A stretch of DNA of 64,000 nt from Dryomyza anilis (Eukaryota; Arthropoda; Insecta; Diptera; Dryomyzidae), in assembly GCA_951804985.1 (NCBI GenBank), contig OX638130.1, positions 81,214,583-81,278,582 on the forward strand, in the 5' to 3' direction. Both the position numbers and the translations under genes were made by a program. Numbering within the stretch: the stretch's first letter is position 1; each line of letters starts with the position of its first letter. Positions 36,691-48,689 of the stretch are shown here, piece by piece. The notes under the pieces are model-generated. The model worked only from the letters and a program-made list of their open reading frames with translations, did no database searches and was not told the origin of the DNA.

Positions 36691-38206
36691 CACGGATAGA
36701 AAAGATTTGTTTGAATATGTTTGAATGTAATTAAAAAGTAATACGAAATTACCATACATGTATTAGGAATGAAGTGAAATTAAATTATAATCGAAATTGA
36801 ATTTATTTTTGCTCACGTGTAAACATTATTATATTGTCCAGCAGAATCTGTCAAATTTATCATAAATATGTTACAATACCAACATAAAATTTTAATTGCG
36901 TTTGAATAAACTGTTTCTTGGCAATTTACTTTGTTAAAACTATGTTTCGAAACACAGAAAATGCTAATCAAATCTAAATACAACGTATATTCGCCACACT
37001 CGTCTTAATTCGATAATTTAACGACTGACGAAGTAGGCAACGTTGTGCAGCATTTTCTACCTACGCGATCTTTTGCCATCGTTTGAACATATTGATGTGT
37101 AAAAACAAACAAAAAGAAATTGGATTTAAATAAATGTATTCTTGCAACATTCATCTTGTATACGAAGTTGGCACTCGTTGAGCAGAATTTTCTACCAACG
37201 TCTCTTTTGTCGTCGTTTGAAGTATGTATAGGGTCATTTTAAACATACTGATGTTTGAAAACAAACAAAAAAAATGAAAAAGTTGACACTCATTGATCGG
37301 CATTTTCTGCGTACGTGTTTTTTGTTGTTCGTTGAGAAAACGTGTTCACGTCGGTAATAATTTGGTTATTTGTAAATTAAATAAATATATAAATTGTGTT
37401 ATAAAAAGTACTAATAGTAACAGAGTATAATATAGTGCAGTATATAATATCTGAAACTAATGTGAAAAAACCACAAATAAAAATCAGTGTTTCGATTTTC
37501 AAACAGAATTTGGCATGTTTTTTTACAAAAGCCTCCGTGAATTCCTTGTCTACGCTATGTGCTGTACTGAGATCAACTGTAACTGTACCAAATATAAAGC
37601 GAGCCTGGATCGTCTGCTTTAGCGTCTGCTGGTGCAATTGTGCATTCATTGATGCTGTCACTTGTACTTGCAGTTTTAAACAAATTATTTATTTATGCAT
37701 TGAAAAATTTGTATATGAATTCTATTATTATTTACAATTTTCCACTGTGCATGTTTAAAGATTTTTAATAAAAATAAATAAAAAAACCAACATTTAATTT
37801 TCAAGATTTTTTTCCAAAAATATTTAAATATGTTTCTATGCAAACATACTACTTTTTGTACTGAAACAACTGATATGTTTCACTGGAAACATATTTATAT
37901 TCAGGTCGTTTAAAATCATGTTATAATTTGAACATATTTATGTTTCGGTTCAAATATTTATTTTGTTTGGATGTAGTAATTATTATGTTTCCATTAGAAC
38001 ATACACCATTTTAAGGGGCAACATTATAATGTTTCCGTGATATTATAATGTAAGTCAGAACTTATTACAACACTGTTCAAGTCTCAATACAACCCTGTTT
38101 ACAAATGATTTATCAGTCAATTATATATTATGTTTACATTAAATTTTAAATATACATGTTAATGCCTGCAACATTTTGTTTGGGAGAGCCCTTTTTTTCC
38201 AGGGTG
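36691..38206. mobile_element. possible TA-flanked element with internal repeats
   Basis: CACGGATAGAAAAG at the left and the reverse of CACCCTGGAAAAAAAGG at the right are each next to TA. Inside, a unit of about 110-130 bp starting GAAGTAGGCAACGTTG-like occurs three times (near 37026, 37155 and 37275). Towards the right, GTTTCNNNNNAACAT words recur. The short ends make the element boundaries uncertain. No coding region was recognised. Confidence 0.4.
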
Positions 38207-38453
38207 TATGAAATCATTACGTTAACTTAAACGTGGCTTTACAAAAGATTCTAAAATGTTGAATTCTTTGATAATACATTCAATATTTTTAGAAATAACA
38301 GATTTGATATCGAAATTCATCCAGTCAATGGCGGTATATTAATAGTATTAAGGTACAGTTTTATGTAATTTTTTTTTATATAACATTTACACTGGAAATT
38401 CCAATTGTTTCCTCTTACAATCTTTATCAATCTGATAGATCGAATATTATTAA

Positions 38454-40758
38454 TCTATATATATATATCTATATATATAAAAATGAAATGTCCTGTGTGT
38501 GCCAGAGCATCACGGGAGAACGAACCAACGGATTTTCCTGATTCTTTTGTATTTTGTTCGTGTCAATGCAAGAGTGGTTTAGGAAAAAAGACAAATTGGA
38601 AAAACTACAAGGAAAAGCCGGAAAATCGAGAAAATCTAAATTTGACCCTAGGAACTTGAAATTTGGACAGGGTGTTCATTTTCCGTCGTAAGCGCTCACT
38701 TCGAAGAGATTTTTTGAAATTCGCCTCCAAAGGTACAAAAATGGGCCTGGCAAAACTGAGCTTTTAATTCAAAATATCTGTGTAATTAAGACACCCACAG
38801 TCATGAAATTGGGCTCAGTAATGTATATTGTTATTGTTTATCTTTTTGATAAATGTGGGCGGAATTTTATAAAGGGGCGTGTCACCTATCATATAACCAT
38901 AACTTTAAAAATGCTCCTATGACCACCTATGATTTATAAAAATAGATACAAAGGTTCTTATTAAAAACAAGAATCATCACGTAGAATGTGGGTGGGATTG
39001 GATAAATGGGAGTGGCACCTTCCATATAAACATAACATTAAAAAAAAATAACTTCTGACATGCTAAGAGTAGAGTTATAAAAATTCAAACAATTGTTCAT
39101 ATTTAAAACACCGATCGTCACGTAAAACATGGGCGGGATTGGACAATGGGACGTGGCACCTACCATTCAACTAAGAGCATAGTTATAAAATCGAAACAAA
39201 AGATTATATTAAACATTGTAATCGTCACGTAGAATCAGTGCTGAAAACATCCGAATTTTTTTTAATCAACTCCACCGGATTTTTTGGAGTTTTATTTGAT
39301 TTTTTTGAATTATTTATAAATAACATAATTTCAATAGGATTTATCGTTTTTTATAGTTATTCCCAACATTTCCACAACGTACACACAAAAAAATTTCACC
39401 AAAAATTTCACCAACTACCGGGACCATATTGATGAATTAATTCGTATTTTTTAAATGTTTTTCATTTTCAGTATTTTTTTTAACATCATATTTTAAACAA
39501 AAAATTTATAATATTTAATTTCTAATTATTCGAAGACTCCATTTCATCATATAAATGAAAAAGTGAACATCATATTGATGAATTTTGTTCATTAAACCAT
39601 ATTAGTTTAAATATCATAACTCTTATAAGAATTATAAATACATAAATGTGAAATTGGAGACAAATTTTAATTTGAAATTTGATATTACAAAAAGTATAGA
39701 AAATTAAAAACATTGAAAAAATATGATTTTAGTTCAATGAATGAAATCATCAATATGAAACTCTTCAGAACCTAATAGATTCAATCACCGCTTTAAAAAT
39801 TGGCTTAAATTAAACCAGTTGGGAAGGTTAGATCACATGGGAAATTTTAAAGTAGGTGTAATTCTGATAGTTAGGATTATCAAAATTATAGTCGGTCTAA
39901 GCCGACTATAAATACCCTACACATATGTGTGGTTACCATTCAAAGTGATATATAGGTCACCAGGGTATACGAATCCTGAAAATAACTACAAACATTTAAT
40001 CGCTGAAGAATTTCCATTCATTTGATACCCATATTTACAAATGTGTAGGTGTACCGAATTTCGATTTTTTTTTTGTGAACCACAAGTCTTTTTGCCGGAA
40101 AACATTATTATAATGTATTTGAGCATGATATCAATATATATTTGACCAAAAAAGTTTACCTAAGCACGTATACATAAAAATTGATCTTTATATGAACATT
40201 TTATATGAGGTATTTGAACATAAGTGGTCGGATCATAGGTCACAATGGACCGATCTCTTTCGCACATACAGCGTAGGTATATTAGTAATCTAAGTTATAA
40301 GTTTCATTTATCTAGCTCTTCTATTTTAAAAGTCTTAGGGATTTCAACAGACAGACAGACAGACAGACGGACAGACAGACGGACAGACAGACAGACGGAC
40401 AGACGGACATCGCTAAATCGACTCAGGAGGTCATGCTGATCAAGAATATATATACTTTTCCATACCGGAGATGCTTCCTTCTGGGTGTTACAAACGGCGT
40501 ACCAAACTGAATATACCCTTTCACTCTTAGTGTAGGGTATAAAAACCAAAAATCTTGGACTTTTTAAAGTGAATTTTTAAAAATTTTAATAGTCACTTGG
40601 AATGTGAGAAAGGGGCATGGCACTACGTTAAATGTGGGCGGTAAAATACCGACGTAGGCATACACGAAAAAGGGTCGTAAATGTATCCACACTTTATAAA
40701 CGATATAGTTTTGAAATAACAAAAAAGCACGGGCGAAGCTGTGTACGGGTCCTGCTAG
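38454..40758 (+). mobile_element. non-autonomous Helitron, ~2.3 kb
   Basis: The 5' end is TCTATATATATAT... followed by AAAATG, GTGTGTGCCAGAGCATCACG and GGAGAACG, typical of insect Helitron starts. The 3' end is GCACGGGCGAAGC-GTGTACGGGTCC-TGCTAG, a GC-rich near-hairpin followed by CTAG. The host bases are A before and T after, as expected for Helitrons, which make no target duplication. The interior contains a roughly 130-bp unit (GTGGGCGGGATTGGACAAA, then GGGAGTGGCACCT) three times near 38860-39160, and part of it again near 40600. A GGGTATA-type repeat has inserted at 39814-40545. No Rep/helicase frame is present. Confidence 0.8.
39814..40545 (-). repeat. GGGTATA-type dispersed repeat, copy 2
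   Basis: Nearly full-length reverse counterpart of 28119-28786, with a longer CAGACAGACAGACGGA run at 40350-40408. It contains an extra ~60 bp near 39930-39970 with an ATATAGGTCACCAGGG section. It lies inside the Helitron. Confidence 0.8.
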
Positions 40759-41024
40759 TAGTAAATATGCAGATAAGGCTTATGAAGTCAACTTTACATT
40801 GTAAAATGAATTATTATCTGCGAAAATTGATTTCATTTCAGACTGATTTAATTTCGTTTGTAACAGTTGTAACAGTTGTAGAAATAGTAGATATCGGAAT
40901 ATACAGATTGATCAATTGATTGAATCAATGGTATTTAATGGTATTTCCCCATTAAAATAATAATTTATGACAAAATCTATTGATTTTATAGTATTTTTTT
41001 CTGAGTGTGTTATTGGGGTTTTTA

Positions 41025-41420
41025 AACATAAATATTCAGGTCACGGCTCGCAATAGATCGACCATGTATATTTTTAATACCATGCAGCGTACGTATGTAA
41101 GTAATCCAACTTCGGAGTTTAATTGAACCAGCTCGTCCGCTTTTCCTCTAATCGATATTTAAACAGAAAAATGGATAGAAAGACGGGCATTGGTAAGTCG
41201 AATAAAGAGGTTGATCAAGAATATATATCATTGACGATATTTTGACATTTTCATCAGATAAATTATATTAATACCATTATAAACTATGACATACTTAATT
41301 TTGGAAGATGTGTGTAAGTGCAGAATTGAAACTCAAAACAATTTCTTTTCTTCTGTAAAATTCATTTTGTGAATGGTAAGTGAATAATATCCTTTCACTT
41401 ATCGTGTAGGGTATAAATAT
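41025..41420 (-). repeat. GGGTATA-type repeat, worn copy
   Basis: Retains CAGGTCACGGCTCGCAATAG, ACAGAAAAATGGATAGAAAG, GATCAAGAATATATAT and TTTCACTTATCGTGTAGGGT in the same order as copy 2. It sits about 150 bp downstream of the stop of family copy B. Confidence 0.55.
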
Positions 41421-41571
41421 CCTGGACGTTATTCTTGGCTTTTTTTTAGTACTTATTTAGATTTATAGAACCTTCTAAGTGTGATAATATCCCTACTAGA
41501 TTAAAACAAATAGTTGTATGGTATGCTTTTATATGCAACTATTTTATTTTTTTTTTTGCTTTGCATATAAT

Positions 41572-42252
41572 TTAACTTGTCAACTTGGAGCAGTTCTTGA
41601 CAAAGGCGGGGAATCCGGTGAAGGTTGTTGTCAGAGTGGTTACTGCAGACTTCACACACTCGCTGGTGTCCGATGGTACCTTTTGGATCTGTGCCAGAGC
41701 AGTTTTAATTTGATTCTTCAGGGTAATGAATTGCTTCAACATTTTCCAGAAGCAATTCCAACCAGTCCTTGTTGAAGCCTTGGCGGCGGCGGTGTCGTCC
41801 GATACGATATTGCAAACATTGGTTTTCGCGTTGATGATGTCATTCGCAGTGCTAATAATGCTTTTACATGTGTTGATAATATCCTGCACCTGAGAGCTGA
41901 CTGTACCACCACAGGCTTGAATGTCATCGATGAACTTTTGTGCCGAGTTCTTCATGTTGACTGCACCCTGGATGGAACAATTCAGACCCTTCAATGTACG
42001 CAGAGCGCCCTTCAACACCCAGTAAATACCGTTGAAGATGCCATATTTCTCGATTTCTACAATGTCATTTGCGAACTCCTGCGAGATGAATTCTACTTCG
42101 AAGTCTTCGACTGGTGCGTGAACAGCATTGGCATTAACCTATTGTACAATAGTTTAAAATATAGGTATATTGTTGATCAGTTTGCAGTTAGAACTTACAG
42201 TAGATGCCACCAGACAGAGTCCGGCAATAAAAGCAAACAGAGCGAATTTCAT
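41572..42252 (-). CDS. secreted seven-cysteine protein, family copy B
   Basis: Exons 42252-42199 (signal, MKFALFAFIAGLCLVAS) and 42138-41572, with a 60-bp phase-0 GTAAGT-AG intron; 206 residues. It has the same seven-cysteine order as the other copies. It differs in having KVPSDTSECV where copies A, C and D have KVPTIGTGAN, and an Ala/Lys-rich insert before TGWNCFW. The pseudogene at 26.9-27.5 kb shares the PSD variant, so these two form a sub-branch. A TATA box is at 42326-42332 and AATAAA at 41543-41548. The product should be secreted; its role is unknown. Confidence 0.9.
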
Positions 42253-42325
42253 TTTTTTTTTATTAAAACTTGAATCTTAAATCAGGTCAAGCTGAATAAT
42301 AAACATTTATGAGCCAAACAGTCCA

Positions 42326-42332
42326 ATTTATA
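42326..42332 (-). promoter_or_regulatory. TATA box of family copy B
   Basis: TATAAAT on the minus strand about 75 bp upstream of the ATG, in a position comparable to the other copies. Confidence 0.65.
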
Positions 42333-43719
42333 CTGGATTCCAATTTGATTTGCTGATTGTCTTAGATTTATCGCAATTATTGTAATCAAATTTTAAAAGA
42401 GAGTTATTATTAAATTTGATAATAACTATTTTTGCTTAATTCATTCTGACTTCTGATAATATTAAACATTGTTTGACACTTCTGGGGTGTTATTTCCGAA
42501 TGATAGCTATTATCAAACACACTCGCAGAGGAAATTTAGTTTGGATTTAATTATAAAATAACTCAAACTAACCATATCTTAAAATTTTAATTTACATTAT
42601 AATTTGTAGATTTGCTTTATAAATAATGCTAAAACATTTCTTATTGTAAATAAATGTATTTTTTCAATCTTATTATTGAATACATCCAATCTACGAAGTA
42701 GCAGGTTCTAATAATACTGCCAAGGGTTCATTTTTCGGCACACCTATAATATCTACTTTTTCTGAAGGCACTTGACAATAACCGAATGCAAAATGAACGT
42801 TGTTTGTTCGTGAGCTGAAAAATGAAATAATATAAATTCGCTGTAACTTGGCAACAAACAATAAATATAATTTAGATCCACATTTTCGCAGATGGGTTAA
42901 ATCTACGTGGCTGTTTATGAAATTGATCTGTAAATTTTTGTTATTTGTTATCAGTACATACAGCTCTACAAACAGCTTCAACAAATTTATCAACCAAAAA
43001 TTGGTGGAATTGTTATTAAATTTAAATTTTATTGTTTATAATTAGGGCTTTGCAACCATAATTGAAAACGATATACATTTAAAGCCGTTTCATTTTTAAA
43101 ATCGAAACCGTAACTTAAATCGTAATACCAACTTAAATCGTTATCCAGGCCTTGCCAACAGAAGCCCTGCTATAACAACTTCTTAGCAGGCTCAATACAC
43201 TTCTGCTATCACTGAAGCTAGACTTCCAAAACACTTTCTACAGAATAAGCGCGCCCATCGTTTTGATGATAATTTTTAATAGTTTGTAATATAAAAGCTA
43301 CACCTTTTATAGAATGCTAACAATAATGAGTCAAATTATTTTCTCAGACTTACAGAAATCCGTCTTTGAGAAACGAATAGATTGGCATTTCATATAAAAA
43401 AGAATAAAGGAAATCATTTGGTCTAACTGCTCAAAAATCAGTCCTATCAAAGCTACTTACGCCTGAAATTTACTACAGTGTTCTTATTAATGAATTTTAC
43501 TATTGGGATGTTTAAAAAACATTCATGTTGTTTTTTGAGAAACAATATTTCCCAGTACGACAGACTTAGCATTTGTTTTGTTTTCTTCGATCACTTGTGT
43601 AGCAGTAAGTCGAATTCAACATAAAAACACGCATCATCAAGAACAAAATATACAAAGCTGTTTGATTCACTTAATTCCGTCTTAAATTAACTTTTTTTCG
43701 CGAACCTTAAAAATATGGA
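42333..43719. other. intergenic stretch
   Basis: Apart from the candidate exon at 42691-42814, only worn repeat is visible. Near 43040-43170 there are AAATCGAAACCG words starting at TAGGGCTTTGCAACC, which resembles a hAT-type end, but no clean partner end was found. Confidence 0.4.
42691..42814 (-). CDS. possible terminal exon of an unknown gene
   Basis: A polypyrimidine-preceded acceptor (TTATTTCATTTTTCAG) is followed by 40 open codons. They have mixed, protein-like composition (NNVHFAFGYCQVPSEKVD then IGVPKNEPLAV) and end at a TAG. Further upstream on the same strand the frame stays open for 60 codons, but less convincingly. I do not recognise the sequence. It could be the last exon of a gene whose other exons I cannot see, a decayed gene fragment, or chance. 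Confidence 0.25.
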
Positions 43720-43846
43720 TATTTAAATGAAAGGAAATTCTTCAGCGATTGCAAGTTTGTAGTTATTTCAGGATTCGTAAACCCTGGTACCTTTGCACCA
43801 CTTTAAATGGTAATCGAACACATTCACTCATATGTGTAGAGTATTT

Positions 43847-45366
43847 CGACGCCTCTTACGTAAACCCACACGTTTCAATTTGCTTACGAAAAACAGAACC
43901 TTTTTCGAAACTACGAAAAGAAGCACAAGTTCAGTTTCCCCACGAAAACAACCACATCTCTATTATACCCAAGAAATAAAGCATATATGTTTTATAGCCA
44001 CGAAATGAAGTATAACTCTATTTTCGCCACGAAAAGAAACACTTTTACATTTAGCTATGAAAAAAAGCTCATCTATCAATTCTCCAAGAATAAAAGCATA
44101 TATATTTATTCAAGAAAGTTATCCCAGTTGACTGTTTGTGCACAAGAGCAAACTGAATTGGAAAAATGTGTTCCTTTGGGATTTGGCCAGAACCCACTTG
44201 CGTCATTGGACTTTTTTTTTCGAAAAATGTCCGCCTTTGGGATTTGGCCAAAACCCACTAGCGTCATTGGAACTTTTTTTTGGAAAAATGTGTTACCAGT
44301 TGACTGTTTGTGCACAAGTGCAAACTGAATTGGAAAAATGTGTTCCTTTGGAATTTGGCCAGAACCCACTTGCGTCATACGATTTTTTGGAAAAATTTGT
44401 TCCTTTGGGATTTACCCAGAACCTACTTGGGTCATTGGACAATTTTTTGGAAAAATTCTTCCTTTAGGATTTGGCCAGAACCCACTTGCGTCATTGGACA
44501 TTTTTTTTGGGATAATTTGTTCCTTTGGGATTTGGCCAGAACCCACTTGCGTCATTGGACAATTTTTTGGAAAAATTTGTTCCTTTGAGATTTGACCAGA
44601 ACCCACTTGCGTCATTGGAAATTTTTTTGGAAATATTTATTCCTTTGGGATTTGGCCAGAACGCACTTGCGTCATTGGACATTTTTTTGGAAAATTTCTT
44701 TCTTTGGGGTTTTGGCCAGAACCCAGAACCTTATGGCGTCATTGGACATTGGAACAAATTTTTCCAAAAAATTATCCAATGACGCAAGTGGGTTCTGGCC
44801 AAATCCCAAAGGCGGAACTTTTTCCAAAAAAATTTCCAATGACGCAAGTGGCATTGGATCTGGCCAAATACGAATAGTACACATTTTTCAAAAAAGTGCA
44901 ATATAGCAAATGGGTTCTAGCCAAATCGCACCTGCATGTTTATATATGCCTAATGGAATAGTTTCATTGGAACAGTTTCAGCAAATAATGTTCAGTGACA
45001 CACCTGGAAACCATGTCATTAATGAAAAATCAACAAATTTAGTTATAACACAATATCACCTCCATCATCAACATTGTGTGACTTCTTACCCACAAAATTG
45101 TCTATTGGGATATCTGTATCGAAAATACATATATGCTTTTATTCGTGGTGAAATTAAAAATGTGCCTTTGTTCGTAGATACAATATAAATGTGTTTCTGT
45201 TCGTGGAAAATTTAAAGTTATGCTTCTGTTTGTGAAGAAAATGTGAATGAAGTTCTTTTCGTAGCTAAAATAATTTAAATAAATGTATGCTTGTTTAATA
45301 AATTTTATTTTTAAAGTGCCGTTTTTCGTAAGCAAATTGAAACGTGTGGGTTTTCGTAAGAGGCGT
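43847..45366. mobile_element. 1.5-kb foldback element with subrepeated arms
   Basis: The inverted ends are about 48 bp (CGACGCCTCTTACG, AAACCCACACGTTTCAATTT, GCTTACGAAAAAC), with one or two mismatches. The ATTT at 43843-43846 and 45367-45370 fits a 4-bp duplication, and other copies of the host repeat have a single ATTT. Both arms inside the ends consist of irregular 40-60 bp units with CCACGAAA(A)GAA and TTTCGTGG words. The centre is a 60-bp array. This layout recalls Drosophila FB/Galileo-type foldback elements, although the duplication length differs. No transposase was recognised. Confidence 0.8.
44150..44880. repeat. 60-bp minisatellite with inverted units
   Basis: About ten direct units of 60 bp. 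Each has TTTGGCCAGAACCCACTTGC then GTCATTGGAC, a T run, GGAAAAATTTG and TTCCTTTGGGA. Two units follow in reverse orientation at about 44757-44877. As 60 is a multiple of three, the frames stay open on both strands, but no gene is indicated. It forms the centre of the foldback element at 43847-45366. Confidence 0.9.
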
Positions 45367-45470
45367 CGATTTATAGTCGGCTTAGACTGAATATAACTAA
45401 AAATCTTACTAAATTCACTACACCAACTATCACAGTTTCCCTACTTTCAAAATTTCCTTACTGGTTTTTG

Positions 45471-46914
45471 TTACGCTAATGTCGTTCGTCGCTCGACTGT
45501 GAATACAAGAAACAATTTTCCCCAAGAACGACGGACTTTGTTATGACTTTTGCATTTATTTTGTAATCTTCTTCGATAGAACAACCAAAACACACGTAAC
45601 TGTTAAAACAAAATAGACACAGCTGTATTCTTTCTGTTTTCTTCGCTATGTCGTTTGTAAAGCGCGTTAGTGTCGTTCGTCGCTCGACTATGAATTCGAG
45701 AAACAATATTTCATCCAGAACGACGTACTTTGTTATAAATTTTGCATTTCTTTTGTTATCTTCTTCGATAGAAACACACGCAACTCTTAAAACAAAATGG
45801 TCACTGCTGTGTTGTTTCTGTTTTCTACGTTATGTGTTTGTAAAGCGCGAATTTTCACCGAAATTTAATATTTTGCTGCAGAAATATTTTGAATTTAATA
45901 TAGTATATCTGTCCATAATTGGATATAAAATTGTTTTATTGACAATTAACTAAAAGTTAGATCAAAATGCTTATGAGAATATTTAAATGTTTTCCACATA
46001 AAAACTGACAATTAAATTTATATTACTCGTAAAATATGCACATTTAAAATGTTAATTGTAAAATGATGAAGTTTTTCTTTAGTTGAGTTATATGTTATAT
46101 TTATATAAAAATAATTAAAAATAGACAAAACTCGTGGATGTTGTTGTAGAAGAAGTTTTATTTGCCAGCTGGATGACTCTACTAGAATACACACATGTTG
46201 TGTGTGTAAGGCGTCTGGCTAAAATGTGCCGATACGAAATATTATTCTCGAATCTCATCTCAACTCCTCGATATTAGATCGACCGAGATTTTGAATTTGG
46301 CACAAAAACCGAAATCGAAAGCGTATCTTGTAAGCGGTATACCGAAAACGTTTCTTTATAAAAACCTAAAACCGAAACGAGGACGAAAACCGAAATCGAA
46401 ACAGTTATTCGTGCAGGTTTCAATCGTTATTTTTGATTTTGGTTGGAAATACTGATGAACATTTTCAAATAGAAATAAATTATACATTCCTAATAAAAAT
46501 GTGTCCTTTTAGGGTAGATATGATCTTGTTCTTCATATAACTGGTCGGGTTATGACAAGGAAAATATTCAATGATCCGTTTCCGATCAATACCATATATC
46601 AATTTCTACTAGGTTGTCTAGAATGTTGATCGCAAATGTCAAAATAAAGTTCGTAAGTAGAAAATAAATTCCAAAAACCAAATATTGTGCTAAAGACTTC
46701 GTGACTTTTATGCAGATATTTTGTACTCATTGCACACAAGTAGTGCAATGCTCTGTATTTAATTTTCTTTTAAATCACAAAGTATGGCATGCTAAAAAGA
46801 AGAACTGTACTACAAAATATAGTACGTATGGGCACGGTATTTGTTACCTACATATTTCAACAGTTTAACCATAAATCCTAATAACACAATAGTGATTAAA
46901 ATGCAATTTTATCG
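45471..46914. other. non-coding stretch with a direct duplication
   Basis: Around 45476-45660 and 45665-45845 a block of about 185 bp occurs twice: TGTCGTTCGTCGCTCGACT, then GAACGACGNACTTTGTTAT, then ATCTTCTTCGATAGAA. Near 46300-46420 AAACCGAAATCGAAA words recur. No gene was seen before family copy C. Confidence 0.55.
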
Positions 46915-46961
46915 TTTATTTGAATATATTTTTAAAAATTTCTTCAAAAAATGTTTTTAAT

Positions 46962-47649
46962 TTAGCTGGTCAACTTCGAACAGGCCTTAACGAAGGCAGG
47001 GAATCCGGTAAAGGTGGTGGTCAGATCATCTAATGCATTGTTTACACAAACGTTGGCACCAGTACCAATAGTTGGCACCTTCTTAATCAAGGCCAAAGTT
47101 TTCTTGATTTGTTTCTTCAAAGTATTGAATTTTCCCAACATCTTCCAGAAACAGTTCCAGCCAGTCTTCTGGTTCTGCTCGACCTCTGTCTCCCAGTCAG
47201 GATTGTTGCAGACCTTGGTGTTAACATTGATAATGGCATCGACAGTGACGACGATGGCATGGCAGGAGTTAAGAACCGCCTGAACCTGTTTGGTTGCATC
47301 AACACCACACGAATGAATATCGACTGGGAATTGAAGTGCGGCGTTCTTCATGTTGACAGCGCCCTGGATGGCACAATTCATACCCTTCAATGTGCGCAAT
47401 GCAGCCTTCAAGACCCAGTACATGCCGCTGAATATGCCATAGGATTCGATATCGGCAACATCTTCTGCTAATTCTAGGGACATCAACTCAAAGTCGAATT
47501 CTTCCACTGGTTCCACACTGACACTGGCATTAGCCTGTTAAAAGAATTCAATACGTTATTCAATTGGTTTTAAAAATATTTAACTAGTTGCTTGCCGTAA
47601 CAGCCACCACGCAAAGCGCAGCAATTAGAGCAAAAGTGGCGATTTTCAT
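46962..47649 (-). CDS. secreted seven-cysteine protein, family copy C
   Basis: Exons 47649-47596 (signal, MKIATFALIAALCVVAV) and 47534-46962, with a 61-bp phase-0 intron; 208 residues. It is closest to copy D (VEPVEEFDFELMS against VEPVQEFDYELMS). The seven cysteines are conserved. The intron starts with GC (ACG|GCAAGC) instead of GT. All three intact paralogues have GT at this place, and the acceptor TTTTAACAG is normal, so it is best read as a GC-AG intron. A TATA box is at 47695-47701 and AATAAA at 46915-46920. Otherwise the gene is intact and presumably expressed. Confidence 0.88.
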
Positions 47650-47694
47650 GGTTAACAAAAACTTGACTAATTCATTTCAAGTAGGCACACCTGT

Positions 47695-47701
47695 ATTTAT
47701 A
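47695..47701 (-). promoter_or_regulatory. TATA box of family copy C
   Basis: TATAAAT on the minus strand in the context GTGTATAAATACAG, 46 bp upstream of the ATG. The context is almost the same as at copy D. Confidence 0.7.
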
Positions 47702-48689
47702 CACTAGAGGGCTTTTTGTTCTGTTTTAAACCTTTCGTGGCCTATCATTTTCGAGTACTTCTTTCTGACAGTCGTTATCATTAGGGGTGCGCAACAGAAG
47801 TAGCAAAGTTTCGTTAATTTTTGGTTTAACTTATTTAGCGTCACCATCAGATTCCATTTGATAAATGTATAATAATTTATTATTGGACTAAGTTACACTT
47901 GTATGAAATTACAGCCAAACCTAATAAAAGTGGTCCGTTCGATTTGTCGATTTCTATAGGGTTTTTTTGGAAAGTTTAATTGAAAAAGTCAATACTAAGT
48001 ATACTAAAAATTTGTTCAAAAAGAATATGGAGAAAAACGTAGACTGTTGCGTTACATTCACTGAAATATGCGTATGATCATTTCAACATTATTTGCTCTA
48101 GAAACACATTAAAGTGAATACTCTTAATATTTTTCTACATGCATCTAAAAGTATGATTCTGTAGTATTATTTTCCAATTTAAAAATGTTGTTCACCGGTC
48201 AAAAATCTGTAACTTTTGATCGGAATGAGCTATTATCGTAGAAAGTTTCAGTTTCCGATTTTCTATATATTTTCTTAAACAAATTAGCCTATAATTCACT
48301 TAAAACAAATTTTGTTTTTTATTGTAATTAATTTATTTGGTCATTTATTTTTTTTATTTTGTTTATAGAGAACATTTAATTATAATAAATTTAATGAAAA
48401 GAAAACATTGGTCTTCATTGGTCCTCGGAAGTTATACCCTATTAAAGTCAATATATTATGTAAAAACACTGCAAACCACTATGGTACATTTTTCAACTAT
48501 AACCGGTGGGTCGTGGCGACTATAGTTTGTAGAGAATATTTAATTGAAATGATTTGAAGTTTCAAAAACAGAGGAGAAAACGATGGGATTTGTTGGCCTT
48601 CGGGAGTTATACCACACCAAAGTCAACATTTTATATAAAACGAGTGGGGAAAGTTAAGTCACATGGGCAGGACTGAAAGTCGGTCGGGC
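47702..48689. other. non-coding stretch
   Basis: Near 48380-48530 and 48540-48640 a worn direct repeat is visible (GGAAGTTATACCCTATTAAAG against GGGAGTTATACCACACCAAAG). No gene was seen. Confidence 0.45.

Larger units (their letters stand above)
43720..45470. repeat. GGGTATA-type repeat split by a foldback insertion
   Basis: The left piece (43720-43846) matches the CTTCAGCGATTG and CAGGATTCGTA section. The right piece (45367-45470) matches ATTTATAGTCGGCTTAGAC and the section after it. In the other copies these two are adjacent, so everything between is an insertion. Confidence 0.7.

Noticed and set aside
44138..44906. Several overlapping frames of 85-110 codons on both strands (FGQNPLASLD-type).
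   Set aside because: They reflect the 60-bp array inside a foldback element.
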